Assembly: GCF_003991195.1 (NCBI RefSeq) | Contig: NZ_RCWL01000009.1 | Coordinates: 124,001 to 188,000 of the forward strand | Length of the DNA stretch: 64,000 bases | Source of the DNA: Gynurincola endophyticus | Lineage (GTDB): Bacteria; Bacteroidota; Bacteroidia; Chitinophagales; Chitinophagaceae | Direction: 5' to 3' | Shown: positions 16,649-25,264 of the stretch, piece after piece | How positions within the stretch are numbered: position 1 is the stretch's first letter | How the letters are laid out: each line of letters opens with the position of its first letter | Position numbers and translations under genes: made by a program | The notes under the pieces: generated by a model | Database searches by the model: none | Seen by the model: the letters and a program-made list of their open reading frames with translations, nothing else | Told to the model about the DNA's origin: nothing

Positions 16649-17644
16649 ATGAAACAAAACAATTATCAGGGAGCTTTACAAAGCCCCATTCATTCGGGAT
16701 TTACAGCGAAATCTACCAGTACTGAAGTGCTCAAAGGTATAGACTTAACCGGTAAAATTGCCATTGTAACCGGAGGAAATACAGGAATCGGTTTAGAAAC
16801 CGCTAAAACATTAGCCAATGCAGGTTCTATTGTTATTGTACCGGCAAGAGATGTTGAAAAAGCGAGAAAGAATCTCGAGGGGATCGATAATATAGAAATT
16901 GTTGCAATGAACCTGATGGATCCGGTATCGATTGATGCGTTTGCCGGGCAATTTTTATCATCAGGCCGTCCGTTGCATCTGTTAATCAATAATGCCGGTA
17001 TCATGTGGGTACCTTTCCGCAAAGATAACAGAGGTATTGAATCACAGCTGGCTACCAATTACCTGGCAAACTTTCAGTTGACCGCCCGCTTATGGCCGGC
17101 GCTGGTAAAAGCCAAAGGTGCGCGTGTTGTAAATGTTTCTTCAGCCGGACACCATTTTGCCCCATTTGATTTTGAAGATCCGAATTTTGAACATCGAACT
17201 TACGAAACCTTACAAGCTTATGGTCAGTCTAAAACTGCGTTGAACCTGTTTTCGGTAGAATTAGACAATCGCGCAAAGAAGTATAAAGTGCAGGCATATT
17301 CGTTACATCCGGGAAGTATTAATGGAACTGAACTGGCCAGAGAGGCTTCTGTTGAAATGTTTCAAAAACTTGGCATTTTTGATGCGAAGGGTAATATCTT
17401 ACCAGAGGTTGCGCTATCTTTAAAAACAATTGCACAAGGAGCAGCTACAACCTTGTGGTGTGCTACGAATGATATACTGAATGAATATGGAGGTGTTTAT
17501 TGCGAGGATGTAAATATTGCCCCAGTGTCAGACGCGGCCTCCAATCATGGCGTTGCAGCTTACTCGCTCGATGAAAACAATGCCAGAAGTTTATGGAGTC
17601 TGAGTGAAAAGCTAACCGGTATAAAGTTTTTAAGCGGCCATTAA
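16649..17644 (+). CDS. Short-chain dehydrogenase/reductase (SDR)
   Basis: A 331-residue NAD(P)-dependent oxidoreductase. The cofactor motif TGxxxGIG is TGGNTGIG, NNAG is in LLINNAGIMW, the catalytic Ser is in VVNVSSAGHHF and the YxxxK pair is in YGQSKTALN. The C-terminal half resembles WW-domain-oxidoreductase/retinol-dehydrogenase-like SDRs. The ATG at 16649 is chosen because the -7 element lies at 16621-16628, downstream of the earlier in-frame ATG. The AraC gene follows in the same direction after 36 bases, so they may share a transcript. Confidence 0.9.
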   Translation: MKQNNYQGALQSPIHSGFTAKSTSTEVLKGIDLTGKIAIVTGGNTGIGLETAKTLANAGSIVIVPARDVEKARKNLEGIDNIEIVAMNLMDPVSIDAFAGQFLSSGRPLHLLINNAGIMWVPFRKDNRGIESQLATNYLANFQLTARLWPALVKAKGARVVNVSSAGHHFAPFDFEDPNFEHRTYETLQAYGQSKTALNLFSVELDNRAKKYKVQAYSLHPGSINGTELAREASVEMFQKLGIFDAKGNILPEVALSLKTIAQGAATTLWCATNDILNEYGGVYCEDVNIAPVSDAASNHGVAAYSLDENNARSLWSLSEKLTGIKFLSGH

Positions 17645-17680
17645 TGATGCTGGTTTTTGATCTTACAGATAGAACAGGAA

Positions 17681-18529
17681 ATGTATTACTATATGGAATA
17701 TCAGGCTAAATATATTACGGATGATATTAAATTGTCTTCGTATGAAGACAAGTTTTTTAAATCGGACATTATGTTCGATCAGCATATGCTGGTATGGTTT
17801 ATTTCAGGAGAAACAAAAATAATACAAGCAGACGCCACTTATTTTTTTAAAAAAGGAGATATATTTCTGATTCCCAAAAACCAGTTGGCAACGATTATTA
17901 ATTACCCGACAAACGGATTACCACATAAAACAGTGGTGATGCATCTGACAACTGAGGTACTAAAGAAATATTATGAATCAGTAGAATGCCAGACAAACCT
18001 TCAGAGTGGTAAGAAAATATATGTTTACAACAATCATCCGTTATTAGAAAGTTGTCTGGCGTCGCTCATTCCCTATTTTGATATGAATGAATTACCGGAA
18101 AGTATAGCTTCTTTGAAAATTACGGAAGCAATTACGATTCTTCGTACGATTGATAAAAGTATTGACAGTGTGCTCACAAATTTTGAAGAGCCGGGTAAGA
18201 TTGATCTGGCCGGCTATATGGAAAAGAATTTTGTGTTTAATCTTCCGCTGGAAAAATTCAGTTACCTGACAGGAAGAAGCTTAACTACTTTCAAAAGAGA
18301 TTTTAAACGTATTTTTCATACAACTCCACAGCGTTGGCTTACTCAAAAACGACTGGAGTTGGCGCATTATGAGTTTGTTGAAAAGAAAAAAAGACCGGTA
18401 GAGGTATGTTATGAAGTCGGCTTTGAAAATCTTTCTCATTTCTCTTATGCCTTCAAAAAGTTTTTTGGATATACTCCTACTGAGCTCATTGAAAACGCTG
18501 CAGGAGCAGTTAAGAAAAATAATAATTGA
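17681..18529 (+). CDS. AraC family transcriptional regulator
   Basis: A regulator of about 282 residues with an N-terminal cupin-like sensing domain (QHMLVWFISGETKII, then FKKGDIFLIPKNQLATI) and a C-terminal double helix-turn-helix. The second HTH shows VEVCYEVGFENLSHFSYAFKKFFGYTPTE, given here in short form as GFENLSHFSYAFKKFFGYTP. It probably binds the two repeats at 16561-16601 and controls the SDR gene. The start is uncertain: ATGs at 17657, 17681 and 17693 are all in frame; 17681 has AGGA just before it. Confidence 0.88.
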   Translation: MYYYMEYQAKYITDDIKLSSYEDKFFKSDIMFDQHMLVWFISGETKIIQADATYFFKKGDIFLIPKNQLATIINYPTNGLPHKTVVMHLTTEVLKKYYESVECQTNLQSGKKIYVYNNHPLLESCLASLIPYFDMNELPESIASLKITEAITILRTIDKSIDSVLTNFEEPGKIDLAGYMEKNFVFNLPLEKFSYLTGRSLTTFKRDFKRIFHTTPQRWLTQKRLELAHYEFVEKKKRPVEVCYEVGFENLSHFSYAFKKFFGYTPTELIENAAGAVKKNNN

Positions 18530-18539
18530 TAGCATCCTT

Positions 18540-21137
18540 TTACTTTATTTTTTTCAATACCTCATTCAGATCTATAGCATCATTAAAGAAGTTTTTCCAT
18601 AAGTCCCCTTTCTTTTTAACGCGTATGGGAATTGTTTTAATAGTAAATTTTTTCGGATCAAGTCGTGCATTTAATTCTTTCCAGTTCAATGGTGTACTTA
18701 CGGTTGCACTTTCCCGGGGACGTAAAGAATACGGAGAGGCCATTGTTTTGCCTTTTCCATTTTGCAAATAGTCAAGGTATATTTTTCCTTTTCTTTTATC
18801 AGGGCTTCTTTCTAAGCTGGTGATATCAGGTAAAGCGGCATGCACTGCTTCGCTGATGGTTTGCGAAAAATTGCGCGTTTGCGTATAGGTGTAAACCGGT
18901 TTAACCGGTATGTAAATATGAAGGCCTTTACCGCCCGATGTTTTTAAATAGGCATTGATACCTAACTGATCCAATATTTCTTTCACTTTTTTGGCCGTAG
19001 TAATCAGGTTTTTTAAAGATGCTTCGTTCGGATCGAGGTCAAAGATGATATAATCGGGATGGTTGATAGTTCCCACCCTGCTACTCCAAGGATTAATTTC
19101 AATGCATCCCCAGTTGGCCATGAATAATAAAGTGTCTTTATTCTGGCATAGCATATACTCAATGGACTCTTCGGTGGACTTTGATTTTATCTTTTGTGTT
19201 TTGATCCAATCAGGAACCTGCCCGGCTACATTCTTTTGAAAGAATCCGGTGTTTTTTATGCCATCAGGATTTCTTCTCAAAGATTGTGGCCGGTCTATTA
19301 CATATGGCATCACATAATCTGCCATTTCGTTATAATAATTGATTACATCTCCTTTGGTTATTTTTTCCTGAGGCCAGTAAAGTTTATCCGGATTAGTAAT
19401 ATTTACTTTATCGTTAGCGTCCCCGGTTTTTTTTACTGTCTTTTTGCTGGCAGCTGTTGACTTTGGTGCAGTAGCATGTGACTTATTTTTAACCGGTTGA
19501 TCGTCTACAATTTTTTCAGTAATCATTGATACCTCCCTTTTTACTGCTGTAGGTTTTTTGTCTGTTCTGAGTGCTATAAATACCGGGTGCCGTAAACTTC
19601 CGTTTTCAGTCCATTCACTGTATTTGATCTGTGCTACCAGTTCAGGTTTAAGCCAGTGTACGTTTTTTTCCAGTGGTGTAGTATTGAAAGGATTAGTTTT
19701 TCGTTCTAACTTTTTAAACGTCGCAAAAAATTCCTGTAGCTTTTCATCATTAAATCCCGTTCCAACTTTACCGGCATACCTGAATTCTTTTCCCTCATAA
19801 TATCCCACCAGTATTGCTCCGAAGCCAATTCTTTTACCGGTAGGTTCGGTATAACCGCCGATTACCATTTCCTGTTCTTTGTTGATTTTAATTTTAAGCC
19901 AATCTTTAGATCGCTTATTGGTAAGATATGGAGCTTCTTTTCTTTTAGCGATAATGCCTTCAATTCCTTTCTTATCAGCTTTCTTTAACGCTTGTTTTCC
20001 TTTACCAGAAATATGTTTAGAATAAACAATCGTAGCTGACTCGGGCAGAACAGCTTCCAGTATTTTTTTTCGTTGAATATTCTGTAAAGAAGTGAGATCA
20101 AATCCATTAAAATAAAGTATGTCGAATACATAACATTTTAAAGATCCCTGGTCAGGGTTTTCGTGATAGTATTGTAGCCATTGAAAATGACTGTTACCTT
20201 TTTTATCTTCGACTACTATTTCACCATCGAGTATTACATCTTCCTGAATAATACTCAGTGCCTCTGCTATAGCCGGGTACTTTTCATTGAAAGATAATCC
20301 GTTACGGGAAACAAGGTTCACTTTGCCTTTGTTAATCTGGAGTAAAGCACGGTAACCGTCATACTTATCTTCAAAAAGCCATTCATCATTATCAAATACT
20401 TCATCAGTAAGCGTAGCCAGCTGAGGACGCCATTTTGCGGGAAAAAATTTTATTCGTTTAGCTGCAGATAATTCTTCAGCCGTAAATACTGAAGGGCTTG
20501 TTACTGTTGAACGCTGTTTTTTAGGAGCTGTCTTTTTTTCAACTTTATGGCTACTCCATACAGCATTGGCATCTTTTTCAATTCTAGTTAAGTTACGGCC
20601 GGTAAGTACTGAGTTTTCATTAAAAGCTCTTTTCTTATTAGCGAAGCTGTCTTTTCCTTTTAACAGCAACCATTCTTTCTCTTTCCCTTTCATGCGTACA
20701 AGATGCCATGTTCCTTTCATTTTTTTGCCATACATTACAATTTTGATATTTCCTTCGGTCAATTGTTTTTTTATAACTTTTTTACTTTCTGCAACAGTAT
20801 CATAACCTTCGGCCAGAAAAGTACCCGTGTCCCAAACCATAACGGTACCGCCGCCATATTCCCCTTTGGGAATAATGCCTTCAAAATTCATGTAATCGAG
20901 CGGATGATCTTCCACCTGCATTGCTAATCGCTTTACGGAAGTATCGGTAGAAGGACCTTTAGGTACTGCCCAACTTGCCAAAACGCCTTCAATTTCTAAA
21001 CGAAAGTCATAATGTAAACGTGAAGCCTGGTGTTTTTGAATAACGAAATGTAATTCTTTGGCAGACGTCTTTATTTTTCCCTTAGGCTCATCCGTTTTTG
21101 TAAAATCTCTCTTCTTATTATATTCCGTGAGCTTCAT
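18540..21137 (-). CDS. ligD: ATP-dependent DNA ligase LigD (phosphoesterase-ligase-polymerase)
   Basis: The multifunctional non-homologous end-joining ligase, 865 residues. Order of domains: 3'-phosphoesterase at about 1-165 (FVIQKHQASRLHYDFRLE with His36, His42, Asp44; EDHPLDY with His78), ATP-dependent ligase at about 225-540 with the adenylated lysine Lys258 in EDKYDGYR, and a primase-type polymerase domain at about 575-865 (DYIIFDLDP as the metal-binding acid pair; SGGKGLHIYIP). The PE-ligase-polymerase order is the one common in many Gram-negatives. It starts 5 bases after the ku stop, so the two are co-transcribed and act together at double-strand breaks. Confidence 0.96.
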   Translation of the reverse strand: MKLTEYNKKRDFTKTDEPKGKIKTSAKELHFVIQKHQASRLHYDFRLEIEGVLASWAVPKGPSTDTSVKRLAMQVEDHPLDYMNFEGIIPKGEYGGGTVMVWDTGTFLAEGYDTVAESKKVIKKQLTEGNIKIVMYGKKMKGTWHLVRMKGKEKEWLLLKGKDSFANKKRAFNENSVLTGRNLTRIEKDANAVWSSHKVEKKTAPKKQRSTVTSPSVFTAEELSAAKRIKFFPAKWRPQLATLTDEVFDNDEWLFEDKYDGYRALLQINKGKVNLVSRNGLSFNEKYPAIAEALSIIQEDVILDGEIVVEDKKGNSHFQWLQYYHENPDQGSLKCYVFDILYFNGFDLTSLQNIQRKKILEAVLPESATIVYSKHISGKGKQALKKADKKGIEGIIAKRKEAPYLTNKRSKDWLKIKINKEQEMVIGGYTEPTGKRIGFGAILVGYYEGKEFRYAGKVGTGFNDEKLQEFFATFKKLERKTNPFNTTPLEKNVHWLKPELVAQIKYSEWTENGSLRHPVFIALRTDKKPTAVKREVSMITEKIVDDQPVKNKSHATAPKSTAASKKTVKKTGDANDKVNITNPDKLYWPQEKITKGDVINYYNEMADYVMPYVIDRPQSLRRNPDGIKNTGFFQKNVAGQVPDWIKTQKIKSKSTEESIEYMLCQNKDTLLFMANWGCIEINPWSSRVGTINHPDYIIFDLDPNEASLKNLITTAKKVKEILDQLGINAYLKTSGGKGLHIYIPVKPVYTYTQTRNFSQTISEAVHAALPDITSLERSPDKRKGKIYLDYLQNGKGKTMASPYSLRPRESATVSTPLNWKELNARLDPKKFTIKTIPIRVKKKGDLWKNFFNDAIDLNEVLKKIK

Positions 21138-21142
21138 ATCGT

Positions 21143-21937
21143 TTAGTTTTTAATGATTTCAAGACTCGCTTTTAATTGTTCAATCAGGTCATCTTTTGCT
21201 GTAGCTCTCTTGGTGGTTTTACCGGTGGAGGTTCCGTTTTTTGCAGCTTTTGAAGTGGTTTTAGCACTTGATTTCTTTTTAATCACTTTCATCAAAGCAG
21301 CTTTGTAGGTATTTTTGTATTTCTCCGGATCGAATGTTTCAGTGAGTTGTTCGATAATGGAAAGTGCCATATCTAACTCCTTTTTAGTGATTTTTACATC
21401 TTTTGGCGCAGCCGTTGCTGGTGGCTCCCGTAATTCATCATTGAAACGTATTTGTATTAAGAGAATCGCATCTTCTTCTACCTTCAATATGCCAAGGTGT
21501 TCTGCGGTGCGCATGATAAACTTGCAAAGCCCTACCTTACCCGACTTTGCTAAAGCTGCTCTCAATAAAGCGTAGCTTTTTTTAGCTTCCTTAGCAGGTT
21601 CAACGATATAAGGTTTTTCGAGATATTTAGAAGGAATTTCTTCTTCTTTGATGAATTCGAAAATGTCGATAGTTTGTGTTTTTTCGGGAGCAGCTTTTTC
21701 AAAATCAGAATCGTCTATGATAACATAGTCACCATTTTGTTTTTTATAGCCCTTGGCAATGTCATTCCACGGAACTTCTTTTCCATCTTTCTTGCATATA
21801 CGAACAAACTGTATCGGGCAATGATCTTTTTTGCGAACCATATCGAGGTCGATCGCATGCGGATTGGTACCGCTGTATAATTTAATTGGTATGTTAACCA
21901 GCCCGAAGCTAATACTTCCTTTCCATAGTGCTCTCAT
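21143..21937 (-). CDS. ku: Non-homologous end-joining protein Ku
   Basis: A 264-residue bacterial Ku, which forms a ring-shaped homodimer on DNA ends and recruits LigD. It opens with the family signature MRALWKGSISFGLVNIPIKL and continues with the beta-barrel core (CPIQFVRICKKDGKEVPW, YVIIDDSDFEKAAPEKTQTI). The last 50 residues are a Lys/Ser/Thr-rich tail (KKKSSAKTTSKAAKNGT) of the kind that aids DNA binding and LigD contact. It is the first gene of the ku-ligD operon. Confidence 0.96.
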   Translation of the reverse strand: MRALWKGSISFGLVNIPIKLYSGTNPHAIDLDMVRKKDHCPIQFVRICKKDGKEVPWNDIAKGYKKQNGDYVIIDDSDFEKAAPEKTQTIDIFEFIKEEEIPSKYLEKPYIVEPAKEAKKSYALLRAALAKSGKVGLCKFIMRTAEHLGILKVEEDAILLIQIRFNDELREPPATAAPKDVKITKKELDMALSIIEQLTETFDPEKYKNTYKAALMKVIKKKSSAKTTSKAAKNGTSTGKTTKRATAKDDLIEQLKASLEIIKN

Positions 21938-22396
21938 ACATTATACTTTTAAGTGTATTGGTACGGTTCAGGAATGTAGTGCTTTTATAAGGGGAATATT
22001 ATTGATGTACAGACAAAAAATATGCCGCCGGGAAAAATAATACGCAGCTGTAATTTATGGTGTTCAAACCTTGAACCAGAAGAATGGGTTGCCAACAGAC
22101 GACAACAAAGTGTAAGAATAAGTGAAGTTATTAGCTTTCAAAACTAACAATAGAAAATAAGGTTTTATAATAAAAAAGTGAGTGAGAACTACTCTTTTGA
22201 GTAGTAAATGATTGGTTAGTGTTGTTTTTATGCTAAAAAAAACTAATACATAGTGAGTTTTTGCTAACTTTGAACTCCTTATCTATTGATTGCATTTCCT
22301 CATTTAAATGCATTCGTACTTCCTGCCTGTTTCAGTAAGAAGTATTTACTATGTTTTGAATTTAGCAGCATTTTTTATAATAAAAACACACTACAA
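21938..22396. promoter_or_regulatory. 459-base divergent promoter region with -7 element and 7-bp hairpin
   Basis: No gene is seen between ku and the lipoprotein at 22397. TAACTTTG at 22265-22272 matches the Bacteroidota -7 consensus and would place a start of transcription near 22280, giving a leader of about 117 bases before the lipoprotein ATG. ACTACTC (22188-22194) and GAGTAGT (22199-22205) form a perfect inverted repeat with a TTTT loop about 60 bases upstream, a possible operator. The -33 partner is not clear. Confidence 0.4.
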
Positions 22397-22954
22397 ATGG
22401 TAAAACGTTTGATGGCTTTACAAGCTGTATTTATAATGGCAGTGGCTGTTTCTTGTAAAGACAAGGATGAAGACACTATTCCGGTACCCACTAATGAAGA
22501 CCCTGTTCATTTGAAATTCGATACGAAAAATGTTGTTGCTTTTCAAGTCATTTCATCGGGTAATAGCTCCGATTTGAACGAAAGTGAATTGGAGACACAT
22601 TTTGGAAATCGGGTGGCATTGTTTATTCCTACAGAAATAATCATAAAAAAAGATTCTCTTATTCTTCTGAAAGAAAATGACCTGCAGGAAGGATATCAGG
22701 CAAAATGGGAAAATGATAATCAGTTGTACATTCTGAACGAGGGTGATAATTCATGGACATTCATCGGTGAGAAAACAAATACCACTTCATTTCATATGAA
22801 ATTTGCTTTTTATAGTAAGCGGGTAACTGGTATATCACGTAATTATGTTGTGCTCGGAAATGAATATGCGCTGGATAATCATGATGAGTTGATGGCGGCG
22901 GATGAAACTCAATCAAGCTTAGTTTGGTTGAAAATTGAAGCAGTGTACCACTAA
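22397..22954 (+). CDS. Hypothetical lipoprotein encoded upstream of the cytolysin-like gene
   Basis: I do not recognise this 185-residue protein. The ATG at 22397 gives a lipoprotein signal (MVKRLMALQAVFIMAVAVSC, acylated Cys20) followed by the charged stretch KDKDED; the frame opens earlier at 22286, but that extension is not signal-like. The mature part is mostly polar beta-type sequence (VALFIPTEIIIKKDSLILL; TTSFHMKFAFYSKRVTG) and has no cysteine pair or catalytic motif. It ends 22 bases before the CDC-like gene. By position it could be an immunity, docking or partner lipoprotein for that pore-former; this is inference. Confidence 0.6.
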   Translation: MVKRLMALQAVFIMAVAVSCKDKDEDTIPVPTNEDPVHLKFDTKNVVAFQVISSGNSSDLNESELETHFGNRVALFIPTEIIIKKDSLILLKENDLQEGYQAKWENDNQLYILNEGDNSWTFIGEKTNTTSFHMKFAFYSKRVTGISRNYVVLGNEYALDNHDELMAADETQSSLVWLKIEAVYH

Positions 22955-22976
22955 ACAATTTATTAAAATCAAAGAC

Positions 22977-23834
22977 ATGAGAAATTTTCTTTTTATACTT
23001 ACATTCTGCTGCGGAGCAATGTTACCGGGTTTGTTGAATGCGCAACAAAGGTCGTCGGTAATTACAGCAAAATCTCCCGACTTACTTTTTATTGGTAGTG
23101 TATTAGATAAAAATAGCCTGAATACAAGCACACATTCTACTTTCAATATCATTAATCAGGATATTACGATTACTTTCGGCACACTGGGTATCAGTAGTAA
23201 GAGCATTTTTCCTAACCGTGATGCAATGAATACAGCAATCGGCGAAGCATTAAATGCCAGCAGTAATCCGGGTAATACTTCTTTTGGTTTTTCTATTAGA
23301 GACCTGGATTCGTATAAACAATTGGAATTATTGCTCGGACAGCATATTGACCTGAAAGAATGGTTGAATGTGGCTGATACGAAGCACCAGGCAAAATCTT
23401 TAATAGCTATTGATATATCAAAAATTGCTTTTACTGTAGAAATGGATTTGCCTGAAAGTGGCAGCTATCAGACTGACGAGGTTGAATTAGCAAAACATCA
23501 GCTGGATGACCTCATTTATGTAAATACCCTTTCTTTCGGAAGAAGAGTAATTGTAGTAGTAGAATCAAATATTATTTCGAATGAATTGAAACAGGCAGTA
23601 AGAAATGCATTGGACGGAACGGCACTTTCTGATAAACATCAGGCTATATTAGCAAATTCTACGTTCAGAGTAATTCAGTTTGGGAATGAAGATTATGTGT
23701 TTGATCCGAACTCACCTTTAAAAGGTATCATAGAATATATTGATGCTAATATAACTGCCGGCAACTATGGTTTGCCGATCAGTTTTGGAGCAGCTTATTT
23801 AAAAAATAATGCGATGTTTGAGAATATGTATTAA
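22977..23834 (+). CDS. Minimal cholesterol-dependent-cytolysin-like pore-forming protein (no domain 4)
   Basis: A 285-residue secreted protein related to thiol-activated cytolysins. After a signal peptide ending near LLNAQQ, it follows the CDC core in order: DLLFIGSVLDKNSL (residues 35-48, compare pneumolysin GALLVVDETLLENN), KSLIAIDISKIAFTVEMD (140-157, compare KQIQIVNFKQIYYTVSVD), YVNTLSFGRRVIVVVES (181-197, compare YISSVAYGRQVYLKLET), a TMH2-like segment at 200-228, and GLPISFGAAYLKNN (265-278, compare GLPISYTTSFLRDN). It stops right there, so the last domain 2 strand and the cholesterol-binding domain 4 with its undecapeptide are absent. The comparison is from memory of pneumolysin. A terminator follows, so the end is genuine. 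Confidence 0.8.
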   Translation: MRNFLFILTFCCGAMLPGLLNAQQRSSVITAKSPDLLFIGSVLDKNSLNTSTHSTFNIINQDITITFGTLGISSKSIFPNRDAMNTAIGEALNASSNPGNTSFGFSIRDLDSYKQLELLLGQHIDLKEWLNVADTKHQAKSLIAIDISKIAFTVEMDLPESGSYQTDEVELAKHQLDDLIYVNTLSFGRRVIVVVESNIISNELKQAVRNALDGTALSDKHQAILANSTFRVIQFGNEDYVFDPNSPLKGIIEYIDANITAGNYGLPISFGAAYLKNNAMFENMY

Positions 23835-23856
23835 AATGATTCAAACTAAATGATAG

Positions 23857-23889
23857 ATAAAAGCCTTCACTTTTGGTGAAGGCTTTTAT
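23857..23889. terminator. Bidirectional intrinsic terminator
   Basis: ATAAAAGCCTTCAC (23857-23870) and GTGAAGGCTTTTAT (23876-23889) form a perfect 14-bp stem with a TTTTG loop, T-rich on both strands. It separates the cytolysin-like gene from the convergent lipoprotein gene ending at 23893. Confidence 0.85.
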
Positions 23890-23892
23890 TAT

Positions 23893-24300
23893 TTAATAGA
23901 GGTTATCATCAATTTTAATCAGCTTTTTATCTGTGTTACCATCGTGCGGGCTGGCATTTGTCCATTGCATTTCCCGGTGGTTTAATTTTACAATATTGTA
24001 TTGTTCAGAATAATACTGTCCATCATAAATGGTCAATAATTTGTGGTCATTGCTTATAATGTAAGTCCGGTAAAGTGTAGTATCATGATTTGATAAGGCA
24101 TTGTATATACTAATCTGACAGTTTTTATCTGCCTGGAAAGTGTAATGTACAGAGCCTTCCATTACAATCAAAGGGTCGTCGTTATAAATGCTCCAACTAC
24201 CGATCAGGTGATCGATATTGATATTTTTTTCTTTTTTGCACGAAACAAATACAAAACAGGTTGCTGCAGCAAACATGAGTGCCAGTGATCTTTTTCTCAT
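23893..24300 (-). CDS. Small lipoprotein with lipocalin-like fold
   Basis: A 135-residue lipoprotein. The signal ends in FVFVSC followed by KKEKN. The motif HLIGSWSIY just after it is the usual first strand of Bacteroidota lipocalin-like proteins, and the rest alternates short beta strands (VHYTFQADKNCQISIY; TLYRTYIISNDHKLLTIY). Such proteins are thought to bind small ligands or fold as envelope adaptors; no ligand can be named. It faces the cytolysin-like gene across a shared terminator. Confidence 0.6.
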   Translation of the reverse strand: MRKRSLALMFAAATCFVFVSCKKEKNINIDHLIGSWSIYNDDPLIVMEGSVHYTFQADKNCQISIYNALSNHDTTLYRTYIISNDHKLLTIYDGQYYSEQYNIVKLNHREMQWTNASPHDGNTDKKLIKIDDNLY

Positions 24301-24611
24301 AATTGTAGGGCTATATTTGAATTAATATTAATACTCTGACACCAATTGCAAATAAAATGTTGCTTATCATGAAAATTTTTTGCCTGGCTGATTTACATTT
24401 TCTGCTTTTGCTCATGAATTACATTCGCTTTTGGTTGTAAGTTGCTACTTATCAGCCTGTTTGGTGTGATTGCAAGATATGCTAATTTATCTGTACTAAA
24501 ACTTTGATCAGCAACTTTCCTACTGTTCGATTATATTTTTTACACGTTTTGATCTACTTTTATAGCAACATCATTTTATTACTGATTTGAAAATTCAGAT
24601 AATTGCCACCT
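24301..24611. other. Intergenic region, no gene seen
   Basis: A 311-base divergent gap between the lipocalin-like lipoprotein and the DUF4256 gene. It is AT-rich with no stem longer than 6 bp that I noticed. TACTTTTA near 24555 is a loose -7 match that could serve the DUF4256 gene. Confidence 0.5.
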
Positions 24612-25187
24612 ATGAGTAAAAGTTTTGCTACTAAAAAGAAATTATCCGCTGAAGAGCGCGACACCTTATTGAAAATATTGAAAACCCGCTTCGAGAAAAA
24701 TATGAATCGCCATAAAGGCTTAAAGTGGGAAAACGTACAGGAAAAACTGGAAGGCAATGCCACCGGTTTATGGTCATTGAATCAAATGGAGCAGAGCGGT
24801 GGTGAACCTGATGTAATAGGTTATAATAAAAAAACAGATATTTACACTTTTTACGATTGTTCACCTGAAACACCCAAAGGCCGTAGAAGTATTTGTTATG
24901 ATCATCAAGCACTGGAATCGCGTAAAGAACACAAGCCTGCAGACAGTGCAATGAATATGGCAAAGGAAATGGGTGTTGAACTGTTAAGTGAAGAAGAGTA
25001 CCGTGCTTTACAGGAATTGGGAAATTTCGATCTGAAAACATCCAGTTGGGTATTGACGCCTGCTGATATCAGAAACCTCGATGGTGCGCTTTTCTGTGAT
25101 CGTCGTTACGGACATGTTTTTGTTTATCACAACGGCGCTTCTTCTTATTATGGCGTCAGAGGTTTTCGTGCTTCGCTGCAAGTGTAG
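24612..25187 (+). CDS. DUF4256 family protein
   Basis: A 191-residue cytosolic protein of the DUF4256 family, function unknown. Recognisable family segments are SLNQMEQSGGEPDVIGYNKK, FYDCSPETPKGRRSICYD, ALESRKEHKPADSA and the C-terminal AGALFCDRRYGHVFVYHNGA-like stretch (seen here as GALFCDRRYGHVFVYHNGA). The conserved Asp, Cys, Arg and Tyr residues suggest an enzyme, but none is characterised to my knowledge. The ATG at 24612 is used; a TTG at 24603 is less likely. It ends at a strong terminator. Confidence 0.88.
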   Translation: MSKSFATKKKLSAEERDTLLKILKTRFEKNMNRHKGLKWENVQEKLEGNATGLWSLNQMEQSGGEPDVIGYNKKTDIYTFYDCSPETPKGRRSICYDHQALESRKEHKPADSAMNMAKEMGVELLSEEEYRALQELGNFDLKTSSWVLTPADIRNLDGALFCDRRYGHVFVYHNGASSYYGVRGFRASLQV

Positions 25188-25200
25188 AAACTTAAAATAT

Positions 25201-25231
25201 AAAAAGGCTTTGATTTTATCAAAGCCTTTTT
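25201..25231. terminator. Bidirectional intrinsic terminator
   Basis: AAAAAGGCTTTGA (25201-25213) and TCAAAGCCTTTTT (25219-25231) form a perfect 13-bp stem with a 5-base loop and T-runs on both strands. It serves DUF4256 on the plus strand and can stop readthrough from the convergent lipoprotein at 25265. Confidence 0.85.
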
Positions 25232-25264
25232 ACTGTGAAAATTCAAGAGGTAAGGTTTAACAAC

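Noticed and set aside
23835-23856. Lost domain 4 of the cytolysin by a frameshift
   Set aside because: No CDC-like sequence follows in any frame; a strong terminator starts 22 bases after the stop.
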